A stretch of 64,000 bases of DNA from Acidobacteriota bacterium (GCA_013289685.1 JABCZL010000001.1:375838-439837); one strand, 5' to 3'. Counted from the stretch's first letter, positions 15,984 to 25,353 are shown. Numbers and translations: made by a program. The notes: generated from the sequence alone by a model not told the origin.

Positions 15984-16151
15984 ATGGCGAAACCTGATAA
16001 TCCCCTGCCCGACTCGGAGCCCGCATCGCTTTACTGCCCTAATTGTGCGGAAGAGGTGACCGATCCGCTGACGTGCGGCGATTGCTCTTCCGTGATTTGC
16101 CGGCGTTGCGGGACGGCGCTCGAATCGTCCGATGAACTGGGCATCGGATAA
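15984..16151 (+). CDS. Small zinc-ribbon protein
   Basis: A 55-residue protein with three CxxC pairs (CPNC, CGDC and CRRC) in the pattern of a small treble-clef or zinc ribbon. It probably binds one or two zinc ions; no DNA-binding extension is present. The ATG at 15984 is the first in frame before the Cys pairs. Its stop TAA shares one base with the ATG of the permease gene (TAATG), so the two are probably translationally coupled. Whether it regulates the permease is not known. Confidence 0.65.
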   Translation: MAKPDNPLPDSEPASLYCPNCAEEVTDPLTCGDCSSVICRRCGTALESSDELGIG

Positions 16152-17581
16152 TGAAATCGTCCTCCGCTTCGCCAGTCAACGAAACTCCGGCCGACACTTC
16201 AAAGCCCACGCTGGTTCGCGGACTGGGATTGCTCGATTCGGTGTTACTGCTGGTTAGCGGCATCATCGGATCATCGATTTTTCTGACGGCGAAAGACATC
16301 GCCGGGCCGCTGCCGCAGCCCGTGCTATTTCTGCTGGTGTGGGTCTTGGGGGCGCTGATTTCGCTTTGCGCCTGCTTCGCCTTTGCCGAGTTGGGTTCGA
16401 TGTTCCCCGACTCGGGCGGGCAGTATATCTATCTGCGCGAGGCCTACGGCGACCTGATCGCGTTTCTGTACGGCTGGATGCTCTTCAGCGTGGCCAACGG
16501 CGGCAGCATTGCCGCGCTCTCGGTGGCGGCGGCAGCGTACGTGGGGCAGGTTGTTCCCGTTGTGTCGCAGGATCATGTGGTGGTCGCGCTCGGCTGGATC
16601 GTCGTGACCCGGGCACATTTGTTGGGTCTGCTGCTGATCGCCGTTTTGACCTATGTGAACGTCGTGGGATTGCGCTGGGGCACGCTCCTGCAGAACGTTT
16701 CCACTTGGACGAAGTTCACCGCGATGGCTGCATTCGTAGTTCTGGGATTCGCCATCGGCAAAGGACACTGGTCGAACTTTCACGCGCACGGCGTTGGCTT
16801 GACGATGGGACTCGGGCCGGCGCAGTTGATCTCCGCGTTGGGCGTGGGACTGATTGCGGTGTTCTGGGCCTACGACGGATGGGTCTACATTACGTGGGTC
16901 GCAGGCGAAGTGAAGGAGCCGCGGCGGAACGTCCCCTTAGCGATGGTTTTGGGCGTCCTCGTGGTAGGTGTGATTTACATCGCGATGAATCTGACATATA
17001 TGTATGCACTGCCGCTGAAGGAAATCGCGGCGCACGAAACCATTGCGCACGCTGCGGCTGCGGCGTTGTTTTCGCCGAGCGCCGCGGTGTGGCTGTCGCT
17101 GATGATTGCGATTTCTTGTTTCAGCGCGGCGGCAACTTGCACGCTCTCGGGCGCGCGGGTTTATCTCGCCATGGCGCAGGACGGCGTCTTCTTCGAGCGC
17201 ATGGCGGTGATCCACCCCAAGTGGCGAACGCCGGCTTTCAGCCTGATTGGGCAGGGCGTCTGGGCCGCTGTACTGACGCTCACCGGGGGCTATGACTGGC
17301 TTTACACCTATGTAATTTTTGGAATGATGCTCTCGTACATACTGACTGCCGTCGGGCTGTTCGTGTTGCGACGGAAGCGACCGGACGCCCAACGCCCGTA
17401 TCGTTGCGCGGGTTATCCGTGGCTGCCGGGAATCTACATTCTTATAGCGGCTGGCTGGATACTCAACACGGCTATCAGGAGGCCGACAGAAGCCCTCGGA
17501 AGTGGACTGATTGTGTTGGTCGGCGTGCCTTTTTATCTGTTCTGGAAACGCGGCAACCGAAAGACTGCAGGATCGGAGTAG
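16151..17581 (+). CDS. APC-superfamily amino acid permease
   Basis: A 476-residue transporter with about twelve hydrophobic helices. The first helix region (LGLLDSVLLLVSGIIGSSIFL) has the broken-helix GxIxGxGIF-like pattern of the APC fold, and FAFAELGSMFPDSGGQYIYLREAYG is the second conserved block. It resembles the LAT/amino acid exchanger branch. It imports or exchanges amino acids or amines across the inner membrane; the substrate is unknown. It is coupled to the zinc-ribbon gene and followed 15 bp later by the Clp-N protein. A second, distinct APC permease lies at 18529. Confidence 0.9.
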   Translation: MKSSSASPVNETPADTSKPTLVRGLGLLDSVLLLVSGIIGSSIFLTAKDIAGPLPQPVLFLLVWVLGALISLCACFAFAELGSMFPDSGGQYIYLREAYGDLIAFLYGWMLFSVANGGSIAALSVAAAAYVGQVVPVVSQDHVVVALGWIVVTRAHLLGLLLIAVLTYVNVVGLRWGTLLQNVSTWTKFTAMAAFVVLGFAIGKGHWSNFHAHGVGLTMGLGPAQLISALGVGLIAVFWAYDGWVYITWVAGEVKEPRRNVPLAMVLGVLVVGVIYIAMNLTYMYALPLKEIAAHETIAHAAAAALFSPSAAVWLSLMIAISCFSAAATCTLSGARVYLAMAQDGVFFERMAVIHPKWRTPAFSLIGQGVWAAVLTLTGGYDWLYTYVIFGMMLSYILTAVGLFVLRRKRPDAQRPYRCAGYPWLPGIYILIAAGWILNTAIRRPTEALGSGLIVLVGVPFYLFWKRGNRKTAGSE

Positions 17582-17596
17582 GAAGTGGAGTAGACG

Positions 17597-18445
17597 ATGT
17601 TTGAGCGCTACACGGAAAAAGCGCGGCGCGTGATTTTCTTTGCGCGGTATGAGGCCAGCCAGTTTGGCTCGCCGGTCATTGATACGGAACATTTGCTGCT
17701 GGGCATTTTGCGCGAAACCACACAGGTCACGCGGATGCTTCCCGCAGGTGCTCCCGAAGCCATACGGGCGCAGATCGACGCGCGATTTGAGATCCGAGAA
17801 AAGGTTTCTAACAACGTCGACCTTCCGTTGAGCAACGCTGCGAAGCGCGTGCTGGCGTACGGCGCCGAGGAAGCGGAACGGTTGAACCACCGCCACATTG
17901 GTTCCGAGCATCTTTTTCTTGGCCTGCTCCGTGAGAAAAACTCTCTTGCCGCGAAACTGCTTGAACCATTCGGCGTCAAGCTGGAACAGTTCAGAACAAA
18001 AATCGAAGTCATAGGAGCGTACGAGGCAGCCGAAGGCGTCTTGTCATCGCGTGATCGGCGGCTGGATGCGGCACCCAGGTTGATAATCACAATCCACGGT
18101 TTGCCCTTCAAGGTGGACGACGTGCTTGGCGAAGTTAGACGGTGCCGACTTCACAGGTGGCACTGGCGCAAGGCCTCATGGAAGCCTCGGGATTGCGTCA
18201 CTGACCGGCAGTCGGGCAAGGTTTCTCTGGACATCACCCTCGCCGAAGATTCCGCGAATTTCGAGCTGATCAAGAGCGGTTGGAAGAAGGACCATTGCAC
18301 TGTCTGCTGCTGGGAGCTGTTCGAATCGCAGGACGACCATGGCACCGGGTACACGAACGGCCGCGACTGGCTGTGTCTGGAATGCTATGACAAGTTCTGG
18401 GCGCGGCCGGATTTCATCTCGGGCTCGTACTCCGACATTACTTAG
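17597..18445 (+). CDS. Clp N-domain protein with a C-terminal zinc-binding region
   Basis: A 282-residue protein. Residues 1-150 are a double Clp-N repeat as in ClpC (MFERYTEKARRVIFFARYEA, TEHLLLGILRE, then a second repeat with HIGSEHLFLGLLREK). There is no AAA+ ATPase part. The C-terminal 120 residues are unrelated to Clp and contain CTVCCWELFE and CLECYDKFW, which look like a zinc site. ClpN-only proteins may act as adaptors or decoys for ClpC-type unfoldases; this is an inference. It stands between two APC permeases on the same strand. Confidence 0.82.
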   Translation: MFERYTEKARRVIFFARYEASQFGSPVIDTEHLLLGILRETTQVTRMLPAGAPEAIRAQIDARFEIREKVSNNVDLPLSNAAKRVLAYGAEEAERLNHRHIGSEHLFLGLLREKNSLAAKLLEPFGVKLEQFRTKIEVIGAYEAAEGVLSSRDRRLDAAPRLIITIHGLPFKVDDVLGEVRRCRLHRWHWRKASWKPRDCVTDRQSGKVSLDITLAEDSANFELIKSGWKKDHCTVCCWELFESQDDHGTGYTNGRDWLCLECYDKFWARPDFISGSYSDIT

Positions 18446-18528
18446 ACTGCACTTTCGCCTTGCCGTAGACACGCTGCAGTGTTATTCCTCTTCTTCTCGC
18501 TCGCGTTGAGCTGACCCGGGACACGCCA

Positions 18529-19998
18529 TTGGCAGAATCCAATCCCAAGCAGGCAGCGGATAATATCGGGTTTCTCTCGCCAGGCGTTTCCATCGCCGAC
18601 GTGGAAGACCCCAACCGCCCGCGGCAGGTGATGGGCTTCCGTGATCTGGTGCTGTTCTATGTGATCACCGGCATCAGCCTGCGCTGGATCGCAACCGCGG
18701 CGGCGGCGGGGCCGAGTTCCATCGTAATCTGGATTGGCGCGTGGTTGTGTTTCTACACGCCGCTGGCGCTTTCTGTGCTGGAACTTTCGTCGCGCTATCC
18801 CAATGAGGGCGGCTTGTACGTATGGAGCAAGCGCGCCTTCGGAGATTTCTCGGGATTCATGGCGGCGTGGACGTACTGGACCAGCAATCTGCCTTACTTC
18901 CCTGCCGTACTGTATTTCGCGGCGAGCAATGTGCTGTTCGTGCGACAGGCAGCCTGGGAGCATCTTTCCGGCAACGCGACTTTCTATATTGTTTTTTCGC
19001 TGCTCACGCTGAGCGCGGCCACGCTGCTGAATATCGTCGGGCTCGACGTGGGCAAGTGGCTGCACAACGTCGGCGCGATTGCGATGTGGATTCCGGTGTG
19101 CATCGTCATCATCATGGGCTTTGTGGCGTGGCATCGCTACGGGTCGGCGACTTCGTTCACGCTGCATTCCATGATTCCCAGCACGCATCTCAACGACATC
19201 ATTTTCTGGTCCGTGCTGACATTTGCGTTTGGCGGGTGCGAGACGGCTTCCTTTATGGGGGAAGAAATCAAGAACGCGCGGCGCACCATCCCTCTGGCGC
19301 TATTGTCGGGTGGGATCACGGTTACGATTTGTTACATCCTGGGAACGGTTTGCGTGCTGCTGGCTCTGCCTTCGACCGAGGTCAACAGCCTGCAGGGACT
19401 GGTTCAGGCCGTGTCGAAGACGGCGACGCGCGTGGGATATCCCGGAGTATTGCCCTTGGCGGCGTTTCTGATTGCGCTGAGCAATATTGGCGCGGCCGGG
19501 GCTTACCTGGCGGCGGTGGCGCGGCTTCCTTTTGTTGCCGGGCTGGATCGCTTTTTGCCGCCGGCGTTTGGGACGCTGCATCCGCGATGGAAGACCCCAT
19601 GGGTTGCATTGCTGACGCAGTTTTTTCTGGGGGCCGTCTTCGTCTTTCTAGGGCAGGCGGGTACGAGCGTGAAAGGTGCCTACGATGTCCTGGTCAGCAT
19701 GGGCGTGATCACATACTTCATTCCGTATTTGTATTTGTTCGCCGCGATGATCAAGCTGCAGCGCGAACCTGCTGGGCCGGACGTGATTCGAGTGCCCGGG
19801 GGAAAAACCGTGGCGAAACTGGTCGCGACCGTGGGATTCCTGACTACGGGGCTGACCATCGCGCTGTCGCTGATTCCGCAGCCAGATGAGCCGAACAAGC
19901 CGCTGGCGATGTTCAAGGTGATCGGGGGGTGCGGAGCGCTGGTGGGGATTGGGGCTTGGATTTATTTCGCGGGCAAGCGGCGAGCTTTGCGTAGCTGA
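18529..19998 (+). CDS. APC-superfamily permease
   Basis: A 489-residue membrane transporter with about twelve helices. GFRDLVLFYVITGISLRWIATAAAAGPSS takes the place of the usual first-helix motif, and YPNEGGLYVWSKRAFGDFSGFMAAW is the conserved second block. It belongs to the glutamate/GABA-antiporter-like or amine permease branch of APC. The only reasonable start is a TTG at 18529, because the next Met (residue 36) is inside the first conserved block; no strong ribosome site is seen. It converges on the GcvT-like gene and could import the methylated amine used by the neighbouring flavoprotein cluster; that is speculation from context. Confidence 0.87.
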   Translation: MAESNPKQAADNIGFLSPGVSIADVEDPNRPRQVMGFRDLVLFYVITGISLRWIATAAAAGPSSIVIWIGAWLCFYTPLALSVLELSSRYPNEGGLYVWSKRAFGDFSGFMAAWTYWTSNLPYFPAVLYFAASNVLFVRQAAWEHLSGNATFYIVFSLLTLSAATLLNIVGLDVGKWLHNVGAIAMWIPVCIVIIMGFVAWHRYGSATSFTLHSMIPSTHLNDIIFWSVLTFAFGGCETASFMGEEIKNARRTIPLALLSGGITVTICYILGTVCVLLALPSTEVNSLQGLVQAVSKTATRVGYPGVLPLAAFLIALSNIGAAGAYLAAVARLPFVAGLDRFLPPAFGTLHPRWKTPWVALLTQFFLGAVFVFLGQAGTSVKGAYDVLVSMGVITYFIPYLYLFAAMIKLQREPAGPDVIRVPGGKTVAKLVATVGFLTTGLTIALSLIPQPDEPNKPLAMFKVIGGCGALVGIGAWIYFAGKRRALRS

Positions 19999-20004
19999 GT
20001 CCAT

Positions 20005-20132
20005 GTGGGGACAGCCGCCCTCAGCTGTCCAGGGGGGAAAGCTCGCTTGTTCATGCGAGTCAATCCAATAGCAGGGACCGAGAAAACCCAGCCGGGCTGC
20101 GCCCGGCGGACAGCCGAGGCGGCTGTCCCCGC
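20005..20132. repeat. Inverted pair of self-complementary GGACAGCCG elements
   Basis: The left arm (20005-20030) and right arm (20108-20132) are reverse complements with two or three mismatches. Each arm is also palindromic (GGACAGC, then GCTGTCC). The pair fills the gap between a rightward permease and a leftward GcvT-like gene and could act as a bidirectional terminator. A third, perfect 8-bp stem of the same core occurs at 58682, also between convergent genes. Confidence 0.8.
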
Positions 20133-20141
20133 ATAAACCAA

Positions 20142-21338
20142 CTACGCTGGCGTCGCGGTCTTCCGCGGCGGATTGAAGAACGGCAGGGTCGTCACCTTCA
20201 CGTTGGTCTCGAGGCGCATAGCCTCGATCGTGACTTCCATTTGCAGCGAAGTCCCCGGCTTCGCATATTCCGTCTCGACACTGGCTAGCGCGATCAATTT
20301 CTTCAGGACCGGCGACCAGCTTGTCGTGGTCGCCCTGCCGACTTGTTTCTCGCCCCAGTACACGGGGACCGCTACGCGCGAGGCCTGCGCGGGCGCCGCC
20401 GGAGTGAGGCCGTAGCGGTCGTAGAGTTGCTCGATATCGGTCCAATCAACTTCGAGGCCTACCAGTTGGCGGGGCACGCCATTCTTCGCGTCCTGCTCCA
20501 GGGCCCGTTTGCCGATGAAGTTCTCCTTATCGAGATGGACCATTTTGGCGAAGCCCAGTTCGTAGGGCGAAAACTTCTGCGAAGGGATCAGCGCCTTCTT
20601 TGAACTACTGTAGTCGACCTCGATGAGCAGCAGGCCGGCTTCCGTGCGGGCAACATCGAGCGCGAGCATACCGGCGGCGTGCAGATCGAATTGTTTGCCA
20701 GTCTCGGCGAGGGCGTCCCAGACTTTTACTGCGTCAGCCCACGGAATCCAGATCTCGTAGCCGAGGTCGCCGGTGTAACCGGTGCGCGAAATGTCGACAG
20801 GGACTCCGGCGATCTTGCCGCGGGTGACGCGGAAGTATTTCAGGTTGGCGATGTCGGCCTCGGCAACGGCCTTCAACAGCTTGGCTGAGGTCGGGCCCTG
20901 TAGGGCGAGCGCGGCGACCTTTTCGGAAATGTCTTCGACCTGCACGTCCATGTTCAGGCCGTTCTGGCGGAACCAGCGCAGGCTGGGATCGGCGGCGGTC
21001 CAGCGATAAATATTTTCATCGAGACGCGAGATGGTGCCGTCGTCAATCACCTTGCCCTCTTCGTCGCACCAGCAGCAATAAATCACCTGGCCCATTTTGA
21101 CTTTGTTGACGTCGCGGGTAATCACGCGGTTCACCAGGCGGGTCGCATCTTTGCCAGTGATCAGATATTTGTAGAGTGGCGAAATGTCGATGAGCGCGGC
21201 CGCGTTGCGAATGGCGTTGTACTCATGCTCGTGGTGAACTTCGTACACGCTGACCGTGTAGTAGCCGGACCATTCGCGGTAGTTCAGGCTGTGACAAAGC
21301 GGAAAAGTTCTCTCGTGAAATGCTGTTCCAATAGGCAA
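20142..21338 (-). CDS. GcvT-like aminomethyltransferase (folate-binding) protein
   Basis: A 398-residue GcvT-family protein. YTVSVYEVHHEHEYNAIRNAAALIDISPLYKYLITGKDA is the N-terminal block, LALQGPTSAKLL and RTGYTGDLGYEIW carry the family core with the folate-binding Glu region, and DVARTEAGLLL follows. The C-terminal domain is present. The length is typical of stand-alone T proteins, but the glycine cleavage P and H genes are not nearby. It may instead take methyl or formaldehyde units from a methylated amine onto tetrahydrofolate. The start is a TTG with GAGG upstream. Its promoter region is shared with the divergent flavoprotein genes and is interrupted by a GIY-YIG element. Confidence 0.87.
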   Translation of the reverse strand: MPIGTAFHERTFPLCHSLNYREWSGYYTVSVYEVHHEHEYNAIRNAAALIDISPLYKYLITGKDATRLVNRVITRDVNKVKMGQVIYCCWCDEEGKVIDDGTISRLDENIYRWTAADPSLRWFRQNGLNMDVQVEDISEKVAALALQGPTSAKLLKAVAEADIANLKYFRVTRGKIAGVPVDISRTGYTGDLGYEIWIPWADAVKVWDALAETGKQFDLHAAGMLALDVARTEAGLLLIEVDYSSSKKALIPSQKFSPYELGFAKMVHLDKENFIGKRALEQDAKNGVPRQLVGLEVDWTDIEQLYDRYGLTPAAPAQASRVAVPVYWGEKQVGRATTTSWSPVLKKLIALASVETEYAKPGTSLQMEVTIEAMRLETNVKVTTLPFFNPPRKTATPA

Positions 21339-21403
21339 AGTGATGACCTCGAATTGAAGGAAGACGCCGAAGCCGGATTATACCTCGGCGCTCTTTTCGA
21401 ATG

Positions 21404-21877
21404 CGTCATCCCGAAGGCCCGCGTTTTTTCCAGCGGGCCGAGGGATCTCCCTGCACGAACATGTTCATCCGTCACAGACAACCCGAGGTCGAATGGGCTA
21501 AAACAGGGTCATGTCGAAGCAATTTTTCGTTTACATCATGACCAACGGCCCCAAAATCCGCTGTCCTCTATACGGGGATAACCGGCAACCTCCGACGTCG
21601 AGTTTGGCAGCACAAGAACAAGTGCTATCCAGGCTTCACCAGCCGCTATAACCTTCATCAGTTCGTCTACTACGAAAGCTTCGTCTACCCAGACGCCGCC
21701 ATTAACCGCGAGAAGGAAATCAAAGGTTGGCGGCGCAGCAAGAAGATTGCTCTCATCGAGTCAATGAATGCACGCTGGGAGCACTTGGCGAAGGATTGGC
21801 AGGACATGTACAAACCCGCAGCCGATTTGCAGGGAGATCCCTCGGCCCGCTCAAGAACGCGGGCCTTCGGGATGACG
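21404..21877. mobile_element. GIY-YIG relic flanked by ~50-bp inverted repeats
   Basis: The left arm 21404-21455 and the right arm 21828-21877 are near-perfect reverse complements, beginning CGTCATCCCGAAGGCCCGCG on the left and ending with its complement on the right. Each arm is itself hairpin-like (GGCCCGCG, then CGCGGGCC or similar). A GIY-YIG nuclease reading frame lies exactly between them. The whole unit is about 474 bp and sits in the divergent promoter region of the GcvT-like and flavoprotein genes. The arrangement resembles a small nuclease-plus-palindrome mobile unit; mobility is inferred. Confidence 0.7.
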
Positions 21878-21931
21878 TCAGCCCGTCGGGGCCGAGGCAG
21901 AAGAACTCGCTGGAGACTTGGCGGCCCTTGA
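21511..21931 (+). pseudogene. GIY-YIG endonuclease, frameshifted
   Basis: From the ATG at 21511 the frame reads SKQFFVYIMTNGPK. One base later, in the next frame, it continues AVLYTGITGNLRRRVWQH and then YNLHQFVYYESFVYPDAAINRE, KEIKGWRRSKKIALIESMN, up to about 21827. These are the GIY-YIG motifs (YIM, LYTG), the catalytic Arg and Glu regions, and the usual UvrC-like small nuclease length near 100 residues. The shift is explained by one extra A in the AAAA run at 21553-21556. Downstream the frame reads through the right inverted repeat to TGA at 21931. It is either inactive or carries a sequencing error in the run. Confidence 0.75.
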
Positions 21932-22175
21932 GAGCTGTCAGGCCGACAGATCGCTTTTGTGCAGACAAAAAACCCGTGTTCCCGATAGAATGGCACTTCG
22001 ACTTCCGGTCGCCTATGCGCATGTTCATGCCCAGTTTGTGCAGCATCCTCCGCAGCTGGACCGTTCTTCCCAGCGGGCTCTGATCTTTCTTTCGCCTGTT
22101 TCCTCGCGCGAGTATCATTACGTTTCTAATCGGCACATACAAATCAGCAGGCGAACAGCTAAAGGCTAAGAGCTT

Positions 22176-23768
22176 ATGGCTAACTCATACGACGTAATCG
22201 TAATTGGCGGCGGCCACAACGGTTTGGTCAACGCCGCCTACCTTGCAAAAGCCGGCAAGAAAGTGCTGGTGCTGGAACGGCGTCATGTGCTCGGCGGCGC
22301 GGCCTGCACGGAAGAAATCTTCCCAGGATTTAAGTTCTCAGTCTGCTCGTATGTCGTGTCGCTGCTGCGGCCCGAGATTATCCGCGATCTCGATCTTCCC
22401 CGCCATGGACTGGAGATTCTTCCGCTCGATGGAACGTTTACGCCCATGCCCAGCGGCGATTATCTGTGGCGCGTGAATGATCACGGCAAGACGCATCGCG
22501 AGATTGCCCGCCATTCGCGGGTCGACGCCGAAGCCTACGACGAATTCGGCAAGGCGATGCAGGCCATGTGCCGCTTCGTGAAGCCGATTCTCAGCATGGT
22601 GCCCCCGGACCCGACGACTCTGAATCCGCGAGAACTGATGAAGCTGTTGTTCATCGGACGGCGATTTCAGGGGATGTCGAGCTACGACAAATACAATCAA
22701 GTCCAGCTTATGACGATGTCCGCCATTGATTTTCTCGATCAGTGGTTCGAGACCGATGTGCTCAAAGCGACGATGTCCGCCTCGGGAATTATTGGAACGT
22801 TTCTGGGCGTGCGCTCTCCGGGAACCGCGTACGTGCTGCTGCATCACTATATGGGAGAGATCGACGGCGCATTCCGCGCCTGGGGATTTGCGCGCGGCGG
22901 CACGGGAGCGATTTCGAATGCCATCGCCGATGCGGCTCGCGAGGCAGGCGTGGAGATCCGCACCCAGTCTGGCATTTCGCAGATTATCGTGAAGAATGGC
23001 AAGGCGAAAGGCGTGGTCCTGTCGAACGGCGACGAAGTCTACGCGCATGTGATTTCGTCCAGCGTCGATCCGCGGCTGACGTTTACGAAGTTCATTGAGG
23101 CGCAGCATCTGCCGGGCGATTTTCTCGATGACGTGAACCGCTACAAGTTCCGCGGTTCTTCCGGCAAGGTCAACATGGCGCTGGATGGGTTGCCGAACTT
23201 CAAGTGTATGCCCGGGCCGGGAGCGCATTTGCGCGGCGCAATTTCCATCTCGCCTTCGGTCGAGTACATGGAGCGGGCATATGACGACGCGAAGTACGGC
23301 AACTTCTCGCGGCATCCCTACATTGACATGGTCATTCCGTCGCTGACCGATCCTTCGGTTGCGCCTCCCGGAAAGCATGTGCTGTCGTGCTTCGTGCAAT
23401 ACGCGCCTTACAAGTTGCGGCCTGGGCTTACATGGGATGATCAAAAGGAGGCCTTCGGCGACACCGTGGTGAACACGATTGCGGAATACGCGCCGAACAT
23501 CAAGGACATCATCCTTCACAAGCAGGTGATCACTCCGCTCGATCTCGAGCGAGAGTGGGGACTGAGCGAGGGCAACATTTTCCAGGGCGAGCTTTCGCTG
23601 GAGCAGCTGTTCTTTCTGCGTCCTGTGCCGGGCTGGGCACAGTACCGCACGCCCATCAAGAACCTTTATATGTGCGGATCGGCGACCCATCCGGGCGGCG
23701 GCATCATGGGCGCGAACGGGCGGCTGGCGGCGCTGGAGATTCTGAAAGACATCAAGGGAGCGGCATAG
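22176..23768 (+). CDS. CrtI/PYROXD2-like FAD-dependent oxidoreductase 1
   Basis: A 530-residue flavoprotein. The N-terminal dinucleotide motif VIVIGGGHNGLVNAAYLAKAGKKVLVLE (residues 7-34) is followed by RHVLGGAACTEE. A C-terminal FAD motif reads NLYMCGSATHPGGGIMGANGRLAA. This is the phytoene desaturase-like family, with HNG typical of the PYROXD2 branch and not of true carotenoid enzymes, and no other carotenoid gene is near. The next gene is a paralogue one base downstream. The pair may form a heteromer. Context with GcvT-like and PurU suggests oxidation of an N-methyl compound, but this is not shown by the sequence. Confidence 0.87.
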   Translation: MANSYDVIVIGGGHNGLVNAAYLAKAGKKVLVLERRHVLGGAACTEEIFPGFKFSVCSYVVSLLRPEIIRDLDLPRHGLEILPLDGTFTPMPSGDYLWRVNDHGKTHREIARHSRVDAEAYDEFGKAMQAMCRFVKPILSMVPPDPTTLNPRELMKLLFIGRRFQGMSSYDKYNQVQLMTMSAIDFLDQWFETDVLKATMSASGIIGTFLGVRSPGTAYVLLHHYMGEIDGAFRAWGFARGGTGAISNAIADAAREAGVEIRTQSGISQIIVKNGKAKGVVLSNGDEVYAHVISSSVDPRLTFTKFIEAQHLPGDFLDDVNRYKFRGSSGKVNMALDGLPNFKCMPGPGAHLRGAISISPSVEYMERAYDDAKYGNFSRHPYIDMVIPSLTDPSVAPPGKHVLSCFVQYAPYKLRPGLTWDDQKEAFGDTVVNTIAEYAPNIKDIILHKQVITPLDLEREWGLSEGNIFQGELSLEQLFFLRPVPGWAQYRTPIKNLYMCGSATHPGGGIMGANGRLAALEILKDIKGAA

Positions 23769-23769
23769 C

Positions 23770-25353
23770 ATGTCTCAGGCGCGCGATATCGTCATTATTG
23801 GTGGCGGCCACAACGGGCTGGTCACCGCGTTCTACCTGGCCAAGGCAGGATTCAAGCCGCTGGTACTGGAGCGCAACGCGCAGGTCGGCGGCGCCGCTGT
23901 CACCGATGAATTTCATCCCGGGTTTCGCTGTTCGACGTTGGCGCATACGGCGGGGCCGATTCTGCCTAGCATTCTCGCCGATATGCAACTGGAGAAACAC
24001 GGACTCAGACTGATGACGCCGGATGTTTGCGTGACCGCGCTCTCGCCCGATGGGCGCGCGCTTTCGCTCTACCAGGATGCGGCCAAGTCAGCGCAGGAAA
24101 TCGCAGCCTTCTCGCAGAGGGATGCGGTGAAGTATCCGGAGTTCGAGCAATCGCTGGGGAAGATCAGCAAAGTTATCGGCGAAGCGCTGGCGACCACGCC
24201 GCCGGACATCGACCATCCCAGCAGTGGCGATTTGTGGAGCATGTTGAAGACGGGGCGTGCGATCCGCAAGCTGGGCAAAAAAGATATGTTCCGACTGCTG
24301 CGCTGGGGGCCGATGGCGGTGGCCGATCTCGCGTCGGAATATTTTGAAACGGAGCTGCTGCGGGCGGTGATCGCTGCGCGCGGCGTGTTTGGGACCTTTC
24401 TTGGTCCGTGGTCGGCGGGAAGCGCGCTTGTCTTGCTGATCCGCGCGGCGGCAGATCCCCATCCCGCGGGCTCGGCGACGTTCGCTGCGGGAGGCATGGG
24501 TACGGTTACGCAGGCTATGGCGGCGGCGGCGCAGGCCGCGGGCGCGGAGATTCGCACGGGCGCCGAGGTCATTGAGATTCATGTACAGAACGGGGTCGCC
24601 ACGGGCGTGCTGCTCTCGACGGGCGAAGAGATTCTGGCCAAAGCGATCATCTCGAACGCAGACCCGAAGCGCACGTTGCTCAAGCTGACCGACCCCACGC
24701 ATCTCTCGCCGGATTTCGTGCAGAAGTTGCAGCATTACCGCGGGAACGGGACCGTCGCGAAGGTGAACCTTGCGCTCTCCGGGCTGCCGAAGTTCACTGC
24801 ACTCAAGAATGGCGACGCGAGCGCGCTCAAGGGGCGCATTCATATTGGCCATGAGATTGACTATCTGGAACGGGCGTTCGACGAATCCAAATACGGCAAC
24901 TTCTCACGCCAGCCGTATCTGGAAGCCACGATTCCGTCGCTGACCGACCCGACGCTGGCGCCCGAAGGCAAGCACGTGATGTCGATTTACATGCAGTACG
25001 CGCCGTATAAGCTGAAGGGCGATTGGGAACAGGAGCGCAACGCACTTGGCCAGACGGTGGTTGGGACGCTGGCGCAGTATGCGCCGAATCTGCCGGAACT
25101 GATTCTGACGCACAAGATCATTACGCCGCACGATCTGGAAGAAAAGTACGGGCTGACCGGGGGACAGATTTTTCACGGGGATCTGGCGCTTGACCAGTTC
25201 TTCACCATGCGTCCGCTGCTCGACTGGGCGCGGTACCGAACGCCGATTCAGAATTTGTATTTGTGCGGGAGCGGGACGCATCCGGGAGCGGGCCTGACCG
25301 GCGGATCGGGCGCGAATGCGGCGCGCGAGATTTTGAAGGAACTGAAGAAGTAG
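23770..25353 (+). CDS. CrtI/PYROXD2-like FAD-dependent oxidoreductase 2
   Basis: A 527-residue paralogue of the preceding gene, similar over the full length: IVIIGGGHNGLVTAFYLAKAG at the N-terminus, YGNFSRQPYLEATIPSLTDP in the middle, and NLYLCGSGTHPGAGLTGGSGANAA at the C-terminus. The ATG lies one base after the TAG of the first gene, so translation is probably coupled and the subunits made in equal amounts. The block after the FAD motif differs between the two (ARDI.. and TDEFHPGFRCSTLAHTAGP), which fits different roles for the two subunits. No membrane anchor is seen. Confidence 0.87.
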   Translation: MSQARDIVIIGGGHNGLVTAFYLAKAGFKPLVLERNAQVGGAAVTDEFHPGFRCSTLAHTAGPILPSILADMQLEKHGLRLMTPDVCVTALSPDGRALSLYQDAAKSAQEIAAFSQRDAVKYPEFEQSLGKISKVIGEALATTPPDIDHPSSGDLWSMLKTGRAIRKLGKKDMFRLLRWGPMAVADLASEYFETELLRAVIAARGVFGTFLGPWSAGSALVLLIRAAADPHPAGSATFAAGGMGTVTQAMAAAAQAAGAEIRTGAEVIEIHVQNGVATGVLLSTGEEILAKAIISNADPKRTLLKLTDPTHLSPDFVQKLQHYRGNGTVAKVNLALSGLPKFTALKNGDASALKGRIHIGHEIDYLERAFDESKYGNFSRQPYLEATIPSLTDPTLAPEGKHVMSIYMQYAPYKLKGDWEQERNALGQTVVGTLAQYAPNLPELILTHKIITPHDLEEKYGLTGGQIFHGDLALDQFFTMRPLLDWARYRTPIQNLYLCGSGTHPGAGLTGGSGANAAREILKELKK

